A stretch of DNA of 24,765 nt from JABDDM01 sp038240295 (GTDB lineage Bacteria; Bacteroidota; Ignavibacteria; Palsa-1295): positions 1 through 24,765 of the forward strand of contig JBBSDW010000029.1 of assembly GCA_038240295.1 (NCBI GenBank). The letters run 5' to 3'. Under the pieces are notes generated by a model. That model saw only the letters and a list, made by a program, of their open reading frames with translations. It had not been told where the DNA came from and ran no database searches. Made by a program: the position numbers and the translations under genes. The number at the start of each line of letters is the position of its first letter. The first letter of the stretch is position 1. Of the stretch, positions 16,399-23,866 are shown piece by piece.

Positions 16399-16939
16399 AT
16401 GCGAAAATTTGCTCCGTTTGTATTCTTCCTCCTTCTGTTCGGTTGCAAGCAACCAGCCGCGACCGATATTCAATTTCCATCTGCTTCATTCACCAACATT
16501 AGATTGACAAACGGTGGATTTGGCCAGGGCGCGATCATTGCAACCGTGTCAGACCTCTAATGGGGTGAGGATCGGAGCGATCAATTCCAATTCGTTCGGA
16601 GGACGCAATAAAGTCGACGGCGATTATACGTTCGAGGCAAGTGGCCACGACACGACAATGCTACTTCAGGTGATATTCCATCTGAAGGAGCTCTCGTCAA
16701 GCCACCCGATCGCCCTGAATACTTCTAATGTGGCAGCCCTTTGGAGCACAAGGTTGACAGACCTCAAGCTTACAATAATGAACACTCGACAAGGTGCAGG
16801 CCTACTCACGATCACATCGATCGACTCCATTCGTCACCGTTTTTCCGGAGTCTTTAATTTTAGAGGCACCGATTCAAACGGCAAAACCATCAACGTGACG
16901 GATGGAAAGATCGACAATGTCGAGTTCTTCGAGCAATGA
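16399..16939 (+). pseudogene. Frameshifted small lipoprotein gene
   Basis: From ATG 16399 one frame encodes an excellent lipoprotein signal (MRKFAPFVFFLLLFGC, C16) and then FTNIRLTNGGFGQGAIIATV before a TAA at 16558-16560. The +1 frame is open from 16508 to the TGA at 16937-16939. It encodes a well-formed beta-rich domain of about 125 residues (NGVRIGAINSNSFGG, GDYTFEASGHD, ITSIDSIRHRFSGVFNF, VTDGKIDNVEFFEQ) like small Bacteroidota lipoproteins of the DUF6252 kind; that likeness is from memory. One extra base, or two missing, between 16508 and 16560 would join them. It may be a true mutation, a sequencing or assembly error, or programmed +1 frameshifting. It ends one base before the convergent DUF72 gene. 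Confidence 0.7.
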
Positions 16940-17680
16940 TCAAGTACGCGAAAGCTCTCGCAGCTTCCGCGCATCTTTGAGCGCGTAGCCTCCGTTGTCG
17001 TTATTAAAGAACGCCCAGATGTGGTGGCCTTCGTTGACCCAGGATTTGAATTTATTTGCGTAGTCCTGAAGCATTTCGTCGGTGTAGCCTGAGGAGTAGA
17101 GGCGTTCGGGGCCGTGGAAGCGGATGTAGATGTTCTTTGCCGTGATCGCTTCGCTGTAGGGAAATCGGCCGCTTGATTGCGAGATGACGTTTGCGATATC
17201 GAATTCACGCATGAGTGCAAGGCTTTCCTCTTCGTACCAGGTAGAGTTGCGAGCTTCGAATGCGAATTCGTATTCCGGCTGATTATGTTTGAGCATCTCG
17301 AAGAAAGGCCGTGCGAGTGCCTCATCAAATTTGAGCGAAGGCGGCACTTGCACGAGAACCGGCCCGAGCATCTGCCTGATCTGACCAAACGACTCGAAGA
17401 ATTTCTTCACCAGTTCTTCGGTCTCTTTGAGCTTTGCAAAATGCGTGATCGTCTTGCTGATCTTCGCGCAAAACCGAAAGCCCTCCGGCACCTTCGCAGC
17501 CCAGTTCAGGACCGTCTGCGGCTTTGGCAAATGATAGAAGCTGTAGTTGATCTCCGTGGTATCAAAATGCTGCGCGTAAAATGTGAGCCAGTCGGCCTGC
17601 TTCATTCCTTCCGGATAAAAAGCGCCCTTCCATTGATAATAGCTCCAGCCCGATGTGCCGATGTGAAGATGCTCAGTCAT
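16940..17680 (-). CDS. DUF72 (YecE-like) protein
   Basis: A 246-residue TIM-barrel-type protein of the DUF72/YecE family. Recognisable landmarks: HIGTSGWSYYQWKGAFYPEG at the start, DTTEINYSFYHLPKPQTV, FRFCAKISKTITH, GPVLVQVPPSLKFD, EFAFEARNSTWYEE, YIRFHGPERLY and the C-terminal IWAFFNNDNGGYALKDA. Length is normal and no key region is missing. The family is widespread and its activity is not established to my knowledge. It sits between two damaged genes, converging directly on the frameshifted lipoprotein with no gap. Confidence 0.93.
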   Translation of the reverse strand: MTEHLHIGTSGWSYYQWKGAFYPEGMKQADWLTFYAQHFDTTEINYSFYHLPKPQTVLNWAAKVPEGFRFCAKISKTITHFAKLKETEELVKKFFESFGQIRQMLGPVLVQVPPSLKFDEALARPFFEMLKHNQPEYEFAFEARNSTWYEEESLALMREFDIANVISQSSGRFPYSEAITAKNIYIRFHGPERLYSSGYTDEMLQDYANKFKSWVNEGHHIWAFFNNDNGGYALKDARKLRELSRT

Positions 17681-17746
17681 AAGGAGAGAGCATCCAAAAA
17701 GCGTGCTGATAGCCCGTAATCTAGAAAAAGTTTGATGCTCGGATCA

Positions 17747-18370
17747 TCAAGGTTCCCTCGAAAGCAGGATGTTTAACTCAATAACAGAAAGTTCTATCGC
17801 GAAAAAGGACTCCCTGGAGTGAATACTTACGTAGGCACCAATCCCGAAGACTCCTCAGCCGGGCACAGGCGTGAAGTAGGCGCCAGCCGCTATCGCAAGG
17901 CCTACGTTTCCCCCGCTTAAGGTCTCGTAGGTTGTGTCATTTGCCGAAGAAATCAAATTGCCTCGACGTTGGTATTCAATGTAGCTTGGTCCTGCCGCTG
18001 CCTAAAGGAAGCCAAACTTCGGTCGATCAGATATGCCTGCGAGTATCGTATGATCAAATCGATTCTCCTTTGATGGCTGCCCCTTGTCAAATGACCCTTT
18101 CAAGGTATGCGTGGCGTAATAGGCAATCGTGTTATTCCAGACAACTCCGACCTTATAAGAGAAACCGATAACATTCTCTTCCGGACCAACGCTCGGCGCT
18201 TCAACGTCGAGCGCTAAACCTGCCAAGAGCCAAAACTCGTTCGAAGGACGTACGGTATCAAATTTGACTGAGTCAACTTCACTTGTAACGAAACGTAACA
18301 ACTCGCACGGCTCGTGATCAATTATAGATGCACGCGCTCCGTTGTCCGAAAGGAGCGTAAGCAGCGACAA
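17747..18370 (-). pseudogene. Outer-membrane-protein-like gene with in-frame stop codons
   Basis: Read on the minus strand from TTG 18370, the frame gives a signal-like start (LSLLTLLSDNGARA) and a 122-residue ORF (NVIGFSYKVGVVWNNTIAYYATHTLKG...) ending at TAG 18004-18002. The same frame then continues with clear barrel-like text (GPSYIEYQRRG, GGNVGLAIAAGAYFTPVPG), a TGA at 17857-17855, and GVFGIGAYVSIHSRESFFAI, before a final TGA at 17749-17747. A third stop, TAA 18382-18380, lies just upstream, after IKLS, where a signal peptide's basic end would be. Unbroken protein-like sequence across the stops is best explained as a decaying outer-membrane protein gene of about 210 codons. The family is unrecognised. 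Stop read-through or base-calling errors are alternatives. Confidence 0.62.
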
Positions 18371-18480
18371 TACTACCAGTTATGACAGCTTGATCGAAAC
18401 ACACAATAGTGGAGTTTGTTGGCAGAATATTTCAATACGTCATCGAAGACACGCATAGCGAAAGACCCGCGTGCCATCCC

Positions 18481-18516
18481 TCTCCCTGTTCCCCGTTCGC
18501 TGTTCCCTATAACCCC
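18481..18516 (-). repeat. GTTCCC-type dispersed repeat, copy 1
   Basis: The plus strand reads TCCCTGTTCCCCGTTCGCTG then TTCCCT. It matches 21322-21347 with three differences over 26 bases. Both copies lie just downstream of the 3' end of a minus-strand lipoprotein gene. It contains no ORF. Confidence 0.6.
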
Positions 18517-18523
18517 AGACCTC

Positions 18524-19117
18524 TCACTTCAGCGCATCAATCGCATTCAGATAATCCTTCTCCGAAAATTCGTGATTGAAGTATTCGCGGATGACTCCGT
18601 TCTGATCGATCAGGAAGGATTGGGGGATCGCATTTTCCTGCGTATAGTTGTTGTAGATGTCCTGATTGGCATCGACGATCATCTGATAGGTGAACTTCTT
18701 GAACTGCACGAAACTGAGGTCGTCTTTGAACGGCGTCGCACCATTATCGATCGAAACTCCCATGACCACGACGCTATCTGGCGATTCGCGATTCTGGATA
18801 TCCTGCAACGCCGGCATCTCGTCGAGGCAGTACGTACACCAGATCGCCCAAAAGTTGACAAGCACGATCTTGCCCTTGAGTTCTTTCAGCGAATGCTGCA
18901 CGCCCAACGAATCCTTCCAACCAAAATCGGATTCGACGTTCAATCCTTTTGCAAGATTCACCTTAGGGCCAAAGCCATAGACCGTCGATACATTCGATTG
19001 AAACTCTGGCGAGACCTCTCTCGGACCGTCAGTAGAAGTTGGCGTGCTCGGAGCGCAACTCGCGAAAACGAGTAGCAGGAGAGTGAAAAAGGAAAGTCGA
19101 TAGTTGAAGTTCGGCAT
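18524..19117 (-). CDS. TlpA/ResA-like thioredoxin lipoprotein
   Basis: A membrane-anchored thiol-disulfide oxidoreductase facing the periplasm. The signal MPNFNYRLSFFTLLLLVFASC has a good lipobox (C21). The thioredoxin-like domain (about 60-197) shows KGKIVLVNFWAIWC, the redox pair C94-x-x-C97 (WCTYC) and the cis-Pro region AIPQSFLIDQNGVI. The family usually reduces cytochrome c apoproteins or other exported proteins; the partner here is unknown. ATG 19117 is chosen because it begins the signal peptide directly; the upstream TTG 19138 would add seven residues. It lies 51 bp downstream of the GH57 gene on the same strand, but the two functions are not obviously linked. Confidence 0.92.
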   Translation of the reverse strand: MPNFNYRLSFFTLLLLVFASCAPSTPTSTDGPREVSPEFQSNVSTVYGFGPKVNLAKGLNVESDFGWKDSLGVQHSLKELKGKIVLVNFWAIWCTYCLDEMPALQDIQNRESPDSVVVMGVSIDNGATPFKDDLSFVQFKKFTYQMIVDANQDIYNNYTQENAIPQSFLIDQNGVIREYFNHEFSEKDYLNAIDALK

Positions 19118-19168
19118 CACTATAAAGGACAACGCCAACAGGCAAAAGGTTACGCCATCGCGGTTGCC

Positions 19169-20971
19169 TCAGAACCAGCTGCTTAATTTCAGGTCGGCGA
19201 ACGGGCGGTCGAGCATCGCGATATCCTCAGCACGGCTGATCTCGTCTTCGTCGATCCCGCCGCCGATGAGGTAGGCGTCGATCGTGTCGAGAAGCAGCGT
19301 CAGAGCTTCGGCATGTTCTTTTACGCGCATGGTCGCGTAGTCGTCGGCGCCTTTGTTCGTGATGAGGAAGGGCCAGTCGCTGGCTTCGATAAGCAACATT
19401 TCGCGACCCGCCTGTTCGAGTAAAAAGTAGAGAACCTGCGGAAGCTTTTCTTCGGTCAGGGAGTCATAACTTGCTCGAACAAAATCGAGTGTTTTAAGCC
19501 AGCGATCTTCGAGCGGATAAATTTTATCCCAGATCCACCGAACTTCGTTGTTCATCCATACGTGATGCCCGCCCATATATCCCCAGGAGCCTTCGGGCAA
19601 TGTTACCGTGCCCCGTGAGATCGTCTTGTTATCCAGCGCATCTGCGCAATTTGTAACGACGATCGCAGCTTTTGCCGAAAGCTTTTCGATCACTTTACCA
19701 AGAAATCGAGGGCCCTCGAACCACCAATGACCAAAAAGCTCAGTGTCGAATGGAGCGGAGATAATGCCGAGGCCTTCGTTATTGGTATCATGTTCTTTGA
19801 GTTCCGCTTTGATAAGCTTCGCAAAGTTGGTCGCATCGTGTTCGAGTTGTTTTTCGGTAGCGGCTGGATCGTAGGGCTTTTTGTCTCCGATGTCCACGCC
19901 CTTGCCCGTCACGCGCCAGTAGCGAAGTCCCGAAGTATGCTTCTTTGAAAAATCGAGATACGAGGGACCGCCAGGATACCCATGGTCCGATGACCAAACC
20001 TGCATCGCAGTCTTCGCTTCACGCGCAAAGACTGATACAGGCTGACGACCTATCTGCTCCGACGCTGACCTTACCGTGTAGATCTTTGCGAGCGAAGGCA
20101 GCGTCTTGCCCTCTTTAAGAAGCTGCTCCCGTCGCTGTTCGAGTGCGATCTCTGACTCTTTCGCTTTCTTCTTCTTCTTGCTTTTTATGGAGGTGTCGTC
20201 ATAGATAAGTTGTCCATCGACCACAAAATATTCGAGCCCCACTTGCGCGACCAACTCCTCGATGCCCTTTCGCATTACCGGTCCGCGACTCTGAATATCA
20301 ACCGAACCGGCAGACGGCGACCATGCGTAACTCGGTCGGTATCCGCACTCCGGAAGCCACACCCCGCGAGGCTTTTTGCCAAAGTGTTCTTCATGCGAAT
20401 CCATCGCTATCCGAAGCTGTGCGAGAATATTCCGGTCGTCGAGCAATAAGGGGAAGTAGCCATGCGTAACTCCGCACGTCATCGCGTCGAGAACTCCGGC
20501 TTCCGATAGTTTTTTGAAGCCCGTAACGATATTGCCACCATAGTCATCGAGGAACCTTCGTTTCTTATCGATATAGAATTCCCGCCAGAATTCCGTGGTC
20601 GGCTGCATCTTGCTCTCGCCGACATGACCGAAATAGTGATAGTCTTTTTCGGCGTAGCCTATTTTCTCATCGCAGTAATCCGAAAAGATCTCGGCGAATC
20701 GCGGATCGGCGAGCTGTTCGAGATTGATGGGGGAGAAATCCATCGAGATCTTTGCCGGCACTTCCGAGGCATGAAGTTTTTCAAGCGTAGCAAGGATCGG
20801 GATGTAGCATTCCGCTGCGGCCTCGCAGAGCCAGTCGGTACCATGCGGCCACTTGCCGTGATTGAGAACCCAGGGTAAGTGGGTATGAAGAATGAATGTG
20901 AAATATCCTAGCACGAATGGAGCGAAAGGTTGACGAAGTAAAACCAAAATACACAACCACTTCTGCGCCAT
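19169..20971 (-). CDS. GH57 family 1,4-alpha-glucan branching enzyme
   Basis: Predicted to transfer alpha-glucan segments to form 1,6 branches in glycogen. GH57 landmarks: GYFTFILHTHLPWVLNHGKW at the barrel start, the nucleophile E208 in GVWLPECGY, the acid/base D409 in SAPFDTELFGHWWFEGP, VWSSDHGYPGG and the C-terminal helical region (WGYMGGHHVWMNNEVRWIW). The 600-residue length fits the branching-enzyme subgroup. ATG 20971 has GGAAAG upstream but adds about 20 hydrophobic residues before the family start; GTG 20914 would give the usual N-terminus. A lysine-rich charged insertion (about 262-290, with KSKKKKKAKESE) interrupts the catalytic region. No other glycogen gene is adjacent. Confidence 0.92.
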   Translation of the reverse strand: MAQKWLCILVLLRQPFAPFVLGYFTFILHTHLPWVLNHGKWPHGTDWLCEAAAECYIPILATLEKLHASEVPAKISMDFSPINLEQLADPRFAEIFSDYCDEKIGYAEKDYHYFGHVGESKMQPTTEFWREFYIDKKRRFLDDYGGNIVTGFKKLSEAGVLDAMTCGVTHGYFPLLLDDRNILAQLRIAMDSHEEHFGKKPRGVWLPECGYRPSYAWSPSAGSVDIQSRGPVMRKGIEELVAQVGLEYFVVDGQLIYDDTSIKSKKKKKAKESEIALEQRREQLLKEGKTLPSLAKIYTVRSASEQIGRQPVSVFAREAKTAMQVWSSDHGYPGGPSYLDFSKKHTSGLRYWRVTGKGVDIGDKKPYDPAATEKQLEHDATNFAKLIKAELKEHDTNNEGLGIISAPFDTELFGHWWFEGPRFLGKVIEKLSAKAAIVVTNCADALDNKTISRGTVTLPEGSWGYMGGHHVWMNNEVRWIWDKIYPLEDRWLKTLDFVRASYDSLTEEKLPQVLYFLLEQAGREMLLIEASDWPFLITNKGADDYATMRVKEHAEALTLLLDTIDAYLIGGGIDEDEISRAEDIAMLDRPFADLKLSSWF

Positions 20972-21113
20972 TTGCTTTCCGCAACCTTCGTTGGGCCAGA
21001 AGGCAGACCAAAATGTGCCGGTTTCACGAGATTTGCGGAACTGCCTACGCGGTCACGGGCGTTTTTCGTCGCAATCCAAAAATTGGCAACCCAAATTGCT
21101 TTTTTTCGGACAT

Positions 21114-21190
21114 TCCTGAGTAGCTCAGTTGGTTAGAGCATCTGACTGTTAATCAGAGGGTCGTAAGTTCAAGTCTTACCTCAGGAGCCA
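21114..21190 (+). tRNA. tRNA-Asn (GTT)
   Basis: Acceptor arms TCCTGAG (21114-21120) and CTCAGGA (21180-21186) pair fully. The D-arm is TAGCTCAGTTGGTTAGAGCA, the anticodon stem-loop TCTGACTGTTAATCAGA with GTT at 21148-21150, and the T-arm contains GTTCAAGTC. Discriminator G and an encoded CCA complete a 77-base gene. Its final A is also the first base of the terminator stem. Confidence 0.97.
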
Positions 21191-21217
21191 AAAACGCCAC
21201 TTTCGAGTGGCGTTTTT
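21190..21217 (+). terminator. Intrinsic terminator of tRNA-Asn
   Basis: AAAAACGCCACT (21190-21201) is followed by loop TTCG and AGTGGCGTTTTT (21206-21217). This is a perfect 12-bp stem, ending in a T-run after the GC-rich core. It starts on the last base of the tRNA gene, so tRNA-Asn is a single-gene transcript with a very close terminator. Confidence 0.88.
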
Positions 21218-21320
21218 CGTTTTTGGTAGCTACCAAGTGCCGGTTTCGGTGAAATACTTCCCAACAGTTTTGACCTTGGTGATGCACGTAGAGTTAGCGT
21301 TTAGGTCATGCTCCCACATC

Positions 21321-21363
21321 TTCCCCTGTTCCCCGTTTACTGTTCCCTGTTCCCTGTTCCCCA
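21321..21363 (-). repeat. GTTCCC-type dispersed repeat, copy 2
   Basis: TTCCCCTGTTCCCCGTTTAC is followed by three tandem TGTTCCC units. The first 26 bases match copy 1 at 18483-18508; the extra 7-base tandem units are unique to this copy. It lies immediately beyond the stop of the minus-strand lipoprotein gene at 21369. Confidence 0.65.
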
Positions 21364-21368
21364 GAGAT

Positions 21369-21641
21369 TCAGGGATCGCACTGACCAGATTCATCCGGCT
21401 TGAATCCGGAAGCAATAGCGTCGGCGCGAGTGGGGAAGGTGATCGCGTGATTGAGTCCTACGATCGCAGGGCAATCTTCTGTGTGGAAGATCATTGTGGC
21501 TGGATCGCCAACGCGTCTGCCTGCGAGGTTATGCGTGGTTGTTTTAGTCGTGTTGGTGCCGCCCGAAGATTCAGTTTTTATCGACGACACACATCCTGCG
21601 AAAAAGACAACCGAGAAGAGCAGAATGAAAACTTGCCTCAT
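21369..21641 (-). CDS. Small lipoprotein with Ada/sunset-like C-terminal motif
   Basis: Signal MRQVFILLFSVVFFAGC has a good lipobox (FFAG|C, C17), followed by a Ser/Thr-rich linker. The last 40 residues (FHTEDCPAIVGLNHAITF, then ADAIASGFKPDESGQCDP) follow the pattern H-x3-C ... F-x-S/T-x3-A-x3-G-[FY]-x-P ... C-x-P. This pattern occurs in Ada-type zinc-binding and 'sunset' domains. Here the first cysteine of the final pair is replaced by Asp (GFKPD), so one H and two C remain and metal binding is doubtful. ATG 21641 lies five bases after the desaturase stop on the same strand, indicating one operon. Function unknown. Confidence 0.82.
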   Translation of the reverse strand: MRQVFILLFSVVFFAGCVSSIKTESSGGTNTTKTTTHNLAGRRVGDPATMIFHTEDCPAIVGLNHAITFPTRADAIASGFKPDESGQCDP

Positions 21642-21646
21642 CTTGA

Positions 21647-22582
21647 TCAGCGAAAACTGACTTCAGCTTTGGCCATGCGGGATGGCTCCTTGGTCTCTGG
21701 CTTCGCGAGGGTTTCGGAGCCTGCTGATTTCATGCGTTCAAGCCGCATCGACTTCGTGCGCATGCTTGGAACAAAGATGCCTACGAAATAGGAGCGAACG
21801 ATATACCACCAGAACGAACGCTCCTTCAGGCTTGGATGAATTTTGTCGGCAACCTCGTTATGCATTGCCGGAAGTTTGCTCCAGTGCGTACCGGCGCGTT
21901 CGTGATGAACGGTGTGGTAGCCGTTGTTGAAGAGCATCGCGTTCAGGAAGCCTACGAAATTGCGAGAATGGTTGAACTTTGATTCTTCGTCGGCATGCAC
22001 GTGCTGCACGTAGTTGAAGACGAGCACGCTAAAGAGGCCAAACTGCTGCGGGATAATGACGAACAGGATCGCTTTTTTCCAGTCGATGATGAGCGCTCCA
22101 ATGATAAAGGCAGCGAGTACAAAATATTGGGAGAGACAAAACCAGAAATTGGCGCGGTCTTCCGTCCACTGAGCTTTGAGATAATCGCGAATCGGTTTCT
22201 GCTGATAAAAACTGCTGACCGTTGGATAGGTGAGCAGCATCAGAAGATGGTTATGCTCGGTCAGGCGATAGGTGATCGTGTAATCGCCTTCCTTGTTGTT
22301 GAGCGCATGATGATTCATGTTGTGCGTCGGGATCCAGCCGAACGCAGGGAATCCATAGAAAATGGTGAGCCAGTAATCGGTGAGTTGATTGAGGATCTTG
22401 TTGCGCCAGATCGGAAGATGATTGTGATTGTGGGCGATCACGGTCACGCTCACCGAAAAGAAGAGGTAGGCGATATAAAGGATCGGCTGCACTCCGCCAA
22501 GATACCATTGAATGGCAAACAAACTCGTCGTTGCGAGCATGTAAACGATCGTACGAATGTCAGCTTTATATCGTAACAACAT
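21647..22582 (-). CDS. Membrane fatty acid desaturase
   Basis: An integral-membrane di-iron desaturase introducing a double bond into acyl chains of lipids or acyl-CoA. The three histidine boxes are HNHNH (51-55), HNMNHH (87-92) and HTVHH (223-227), with an extra QHVHAD (194-196). Four or so hydrophobic helices lie between them (YMLATTSLFAIQWYL, YIAYLFFSVSVTVIA, FVLAAFIIGALII, AILFVIIPQQFGLFSVLVF). ATG 22582 is chosen because GGAG (22589-22586) sits four bases upstream; TTG 22603 would add seven residues. The C-terminal 40 residues are charged and probably cytoplasmic. Regiospecificity cannot be read from the sequence. The downstream partner is the small Ada-like lipoprotein. Confidence 0.92.
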   Translation of the reverse strand: MLLRYKADIRTIVYMLATTSLFAIQWYLGGVQPILYIAYLFFSVSVTVIAHNHNHLPIWRNKILNQLTDYWLTIFYGFPAFGWIPTHNMNHHALNNKEGDYTITYRLTEHNHLLMLLTYPTVSSFYQQKPIRDYLKAQWTEDRANFWFCLSQYFVLAAFIIGALIIDWKKAILFVIIPQQFGLFSVLVFNYVQHVHADEESKFNHSRNFVGFLNAMLFNNGYHTVHHERAGTHWSKLPAMHNEVADKIHPSLKERSFWWYIVRSYFVGIFVPSMRTKSMRLERMKSAGSETLAKPETKEPSRMAKAEVSFR

Positions 22583-22958
22583 GGTCTCCGTTAAGTGATG
22601 CAACTTTCTCTCAGGGCGCGAAGACAGGGTCAGTTCGTTCGCGGAACATCTCCACGTTGTGACAGAAAGAGCGCCATAATCGTTCGCTATATTGCGACGG
22701 CGGACAAGCAGTTCGGCTGTCGCGTGCAGTACTCAAGGTACTACCCAAAATAAAACTACAGCATAATAATTAAAACGAAATGTTCCAATGCGGGTGTTCT
22801 AACTTATCTCCGTGAGCCTGATCGCACATCTAACGGGGGATAAATTTGAAATAAATTTAGGTTTCCAGTGGCATTAAAGTGGTTAGCAGTCAGTAACATT
22901 GACCCGAGTCGATGGCATTGCAAGTCGTTCATTATTTCCTTCAAACCTTAGTCCGCTT
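22583..22958. other. Divergent intergenic region, 376 bp
   Basis: Separates the divergent desaturase and first PAP2 genes, so it must hold promoters for both. The stretch from about 22745 to 22780 and 22845 to 22862 is clearly AT-rich compared with its surroundings, with ATAAATTTGAAATAAATTTA at 22842-22861 (a direct ATAAATTT repeat). AGTAC-tcaag-GTACT (22728-22742) is a small inverted repeat. I see no ORF, RNA gene or long repeat, and I cannot assign -10/-35 boxes with confidence. Confidence 0.5.
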
Positions 22959-23813
22959 ATGCGCTTGAAGCTTCTTCTTTCGTTATTTTGCCTCACACTT
23001 TTCACCTCATCGGCGCTCGCCCAGCAGCCAACGATTCCGCCGCCGACGACGCAGCCAGTGCAGTCAGGCAACAAGTACGATTTTCCACAGTTTTTCAAGG
23101 AAACCGGCGCATTTTTTACTCAACCGGCTCGATGGGCTCTGGATGACTGGCTCACAGCTGGATTTGTAGGGGCGACCACGGTACTTGCAACACAGGCCGA
23201 CCAGCCGGTCCGGGATGTTGTGCAAAAAAACAGCGGAAAATATTTTTACAGCGCGCCGATCGTTTTCGGGCGGATCATGGGTGAGCTCTATACGCCAGTG
23301 GCGCTCTTCGGCGGCTTTGCAACATATTCGCTCATTACCGGCGACGTGAAAGCTCGAAAGATCGCCTACGAGCTTGGGCAGGCTTCGCTCTATGGCGGTG
23401 CGTTCGTTTTCTTAACAAAAATTTTGGTTGGCAGATCGCGGCCCTTTGTCAATGAAGGTTATGCTCACTTCAGGCCTTCATTCTCGATCGTCGACGATCC
23501 GTATCACTCCTTTCCAAGCGGCCACACGACTATCTCGTTTTTGATCGCAACCGTATTGTCGCGAAACGTTGAGCCGTTGTGGGCCAAGGTCCTGCTCTAT
23601 GTGCCGGCAGTTTTGACTGCGACAAGCCGGGTATATCAGGACCAGCACTGGACTTCGGACGTGATCATGGGATCGGCAATCGGTTATTTTTTCGGCAAAT
23701 GGGTGGTCGATCAGCACGAAGCCAATGACGATGCTGCCGCGGGCACGAAAGATAAATCAGGGTTGCAAATCACGTCGTTCGTCCCCTTTACGGTAAGTCT
23801 CGCTTTGAAATAG
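22959..23813 (+). CDS. Exported PAP2-family phosphatase, first of a tandem pair
   Basis: Acid phosphatase/lipid phosphatase of the PAP2 superfamily. Signal peptide MRLKLLLSLFCLTLFTSSALA (cleavage before QQPT) fixes the ATG 22959 start. A Pro/Gln-rich linker and about 20 residues upstream of the core follow. The three catalytic motifs are complete: K154-x6-R161-P162 (KILVGRSRPF), PSGH (186-189) and S223-R224-x5-H230-x3-D234 (SRVYQDQHWTSD). Hydrophobic stretches around 112-128, 143-157, 190-201 and 211-222 suggest a membrane-associated form. The substrate could be undecaprenyl pyrophosphate, phosphatidic acid or similar, which the sequence cannot decide. Confidence 0.92.
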   Translation: MRLKLLLSLFCLTLFTSSALAQQPTIPPPTTQPVQSGNKYDFPQFFKETGAFFTQPARWALDDWLTAGFVGATTVLATQADQPVRDVVQKNSGKYFYSAPIVFGRIMGELYTPVALFGGFATYSLITGDVKARKIAYELGQASLYGGAFVFLTKILVGRSRPFVNEGYAHFRPSFSIVDDPYHSFPSGHTTISFLIATVLSRNVEPLWAKVLLYVPAVLTATSRVYQDQHWTSDVIMGSAIGYFFGKWVVDQHEANDDAAAGTKDKSGLQITSFVPFTVSLALK

Positions 23814-23866
23814 CGTCGAGGCGAGACAGTCGTCGTAGATTTGACGGACTGTAAAAATAAACCGCT

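Noticed and set aside
16247..16507. 86-codon plus-strand ORF before the broken lipoprotein
   Set aside because: It has no family features and overlaps the lipoprotein signal peptide in another frame. It belongs to the intergenic region between the divergent genes.
18416..19075. 219-codon plus-strand ORF opposite the TlpA-like gene
   Set aside because: Antisense to a gene with an intact lipobox and CxxC; the apparent protein is an Ile/Arg-rich shadow.
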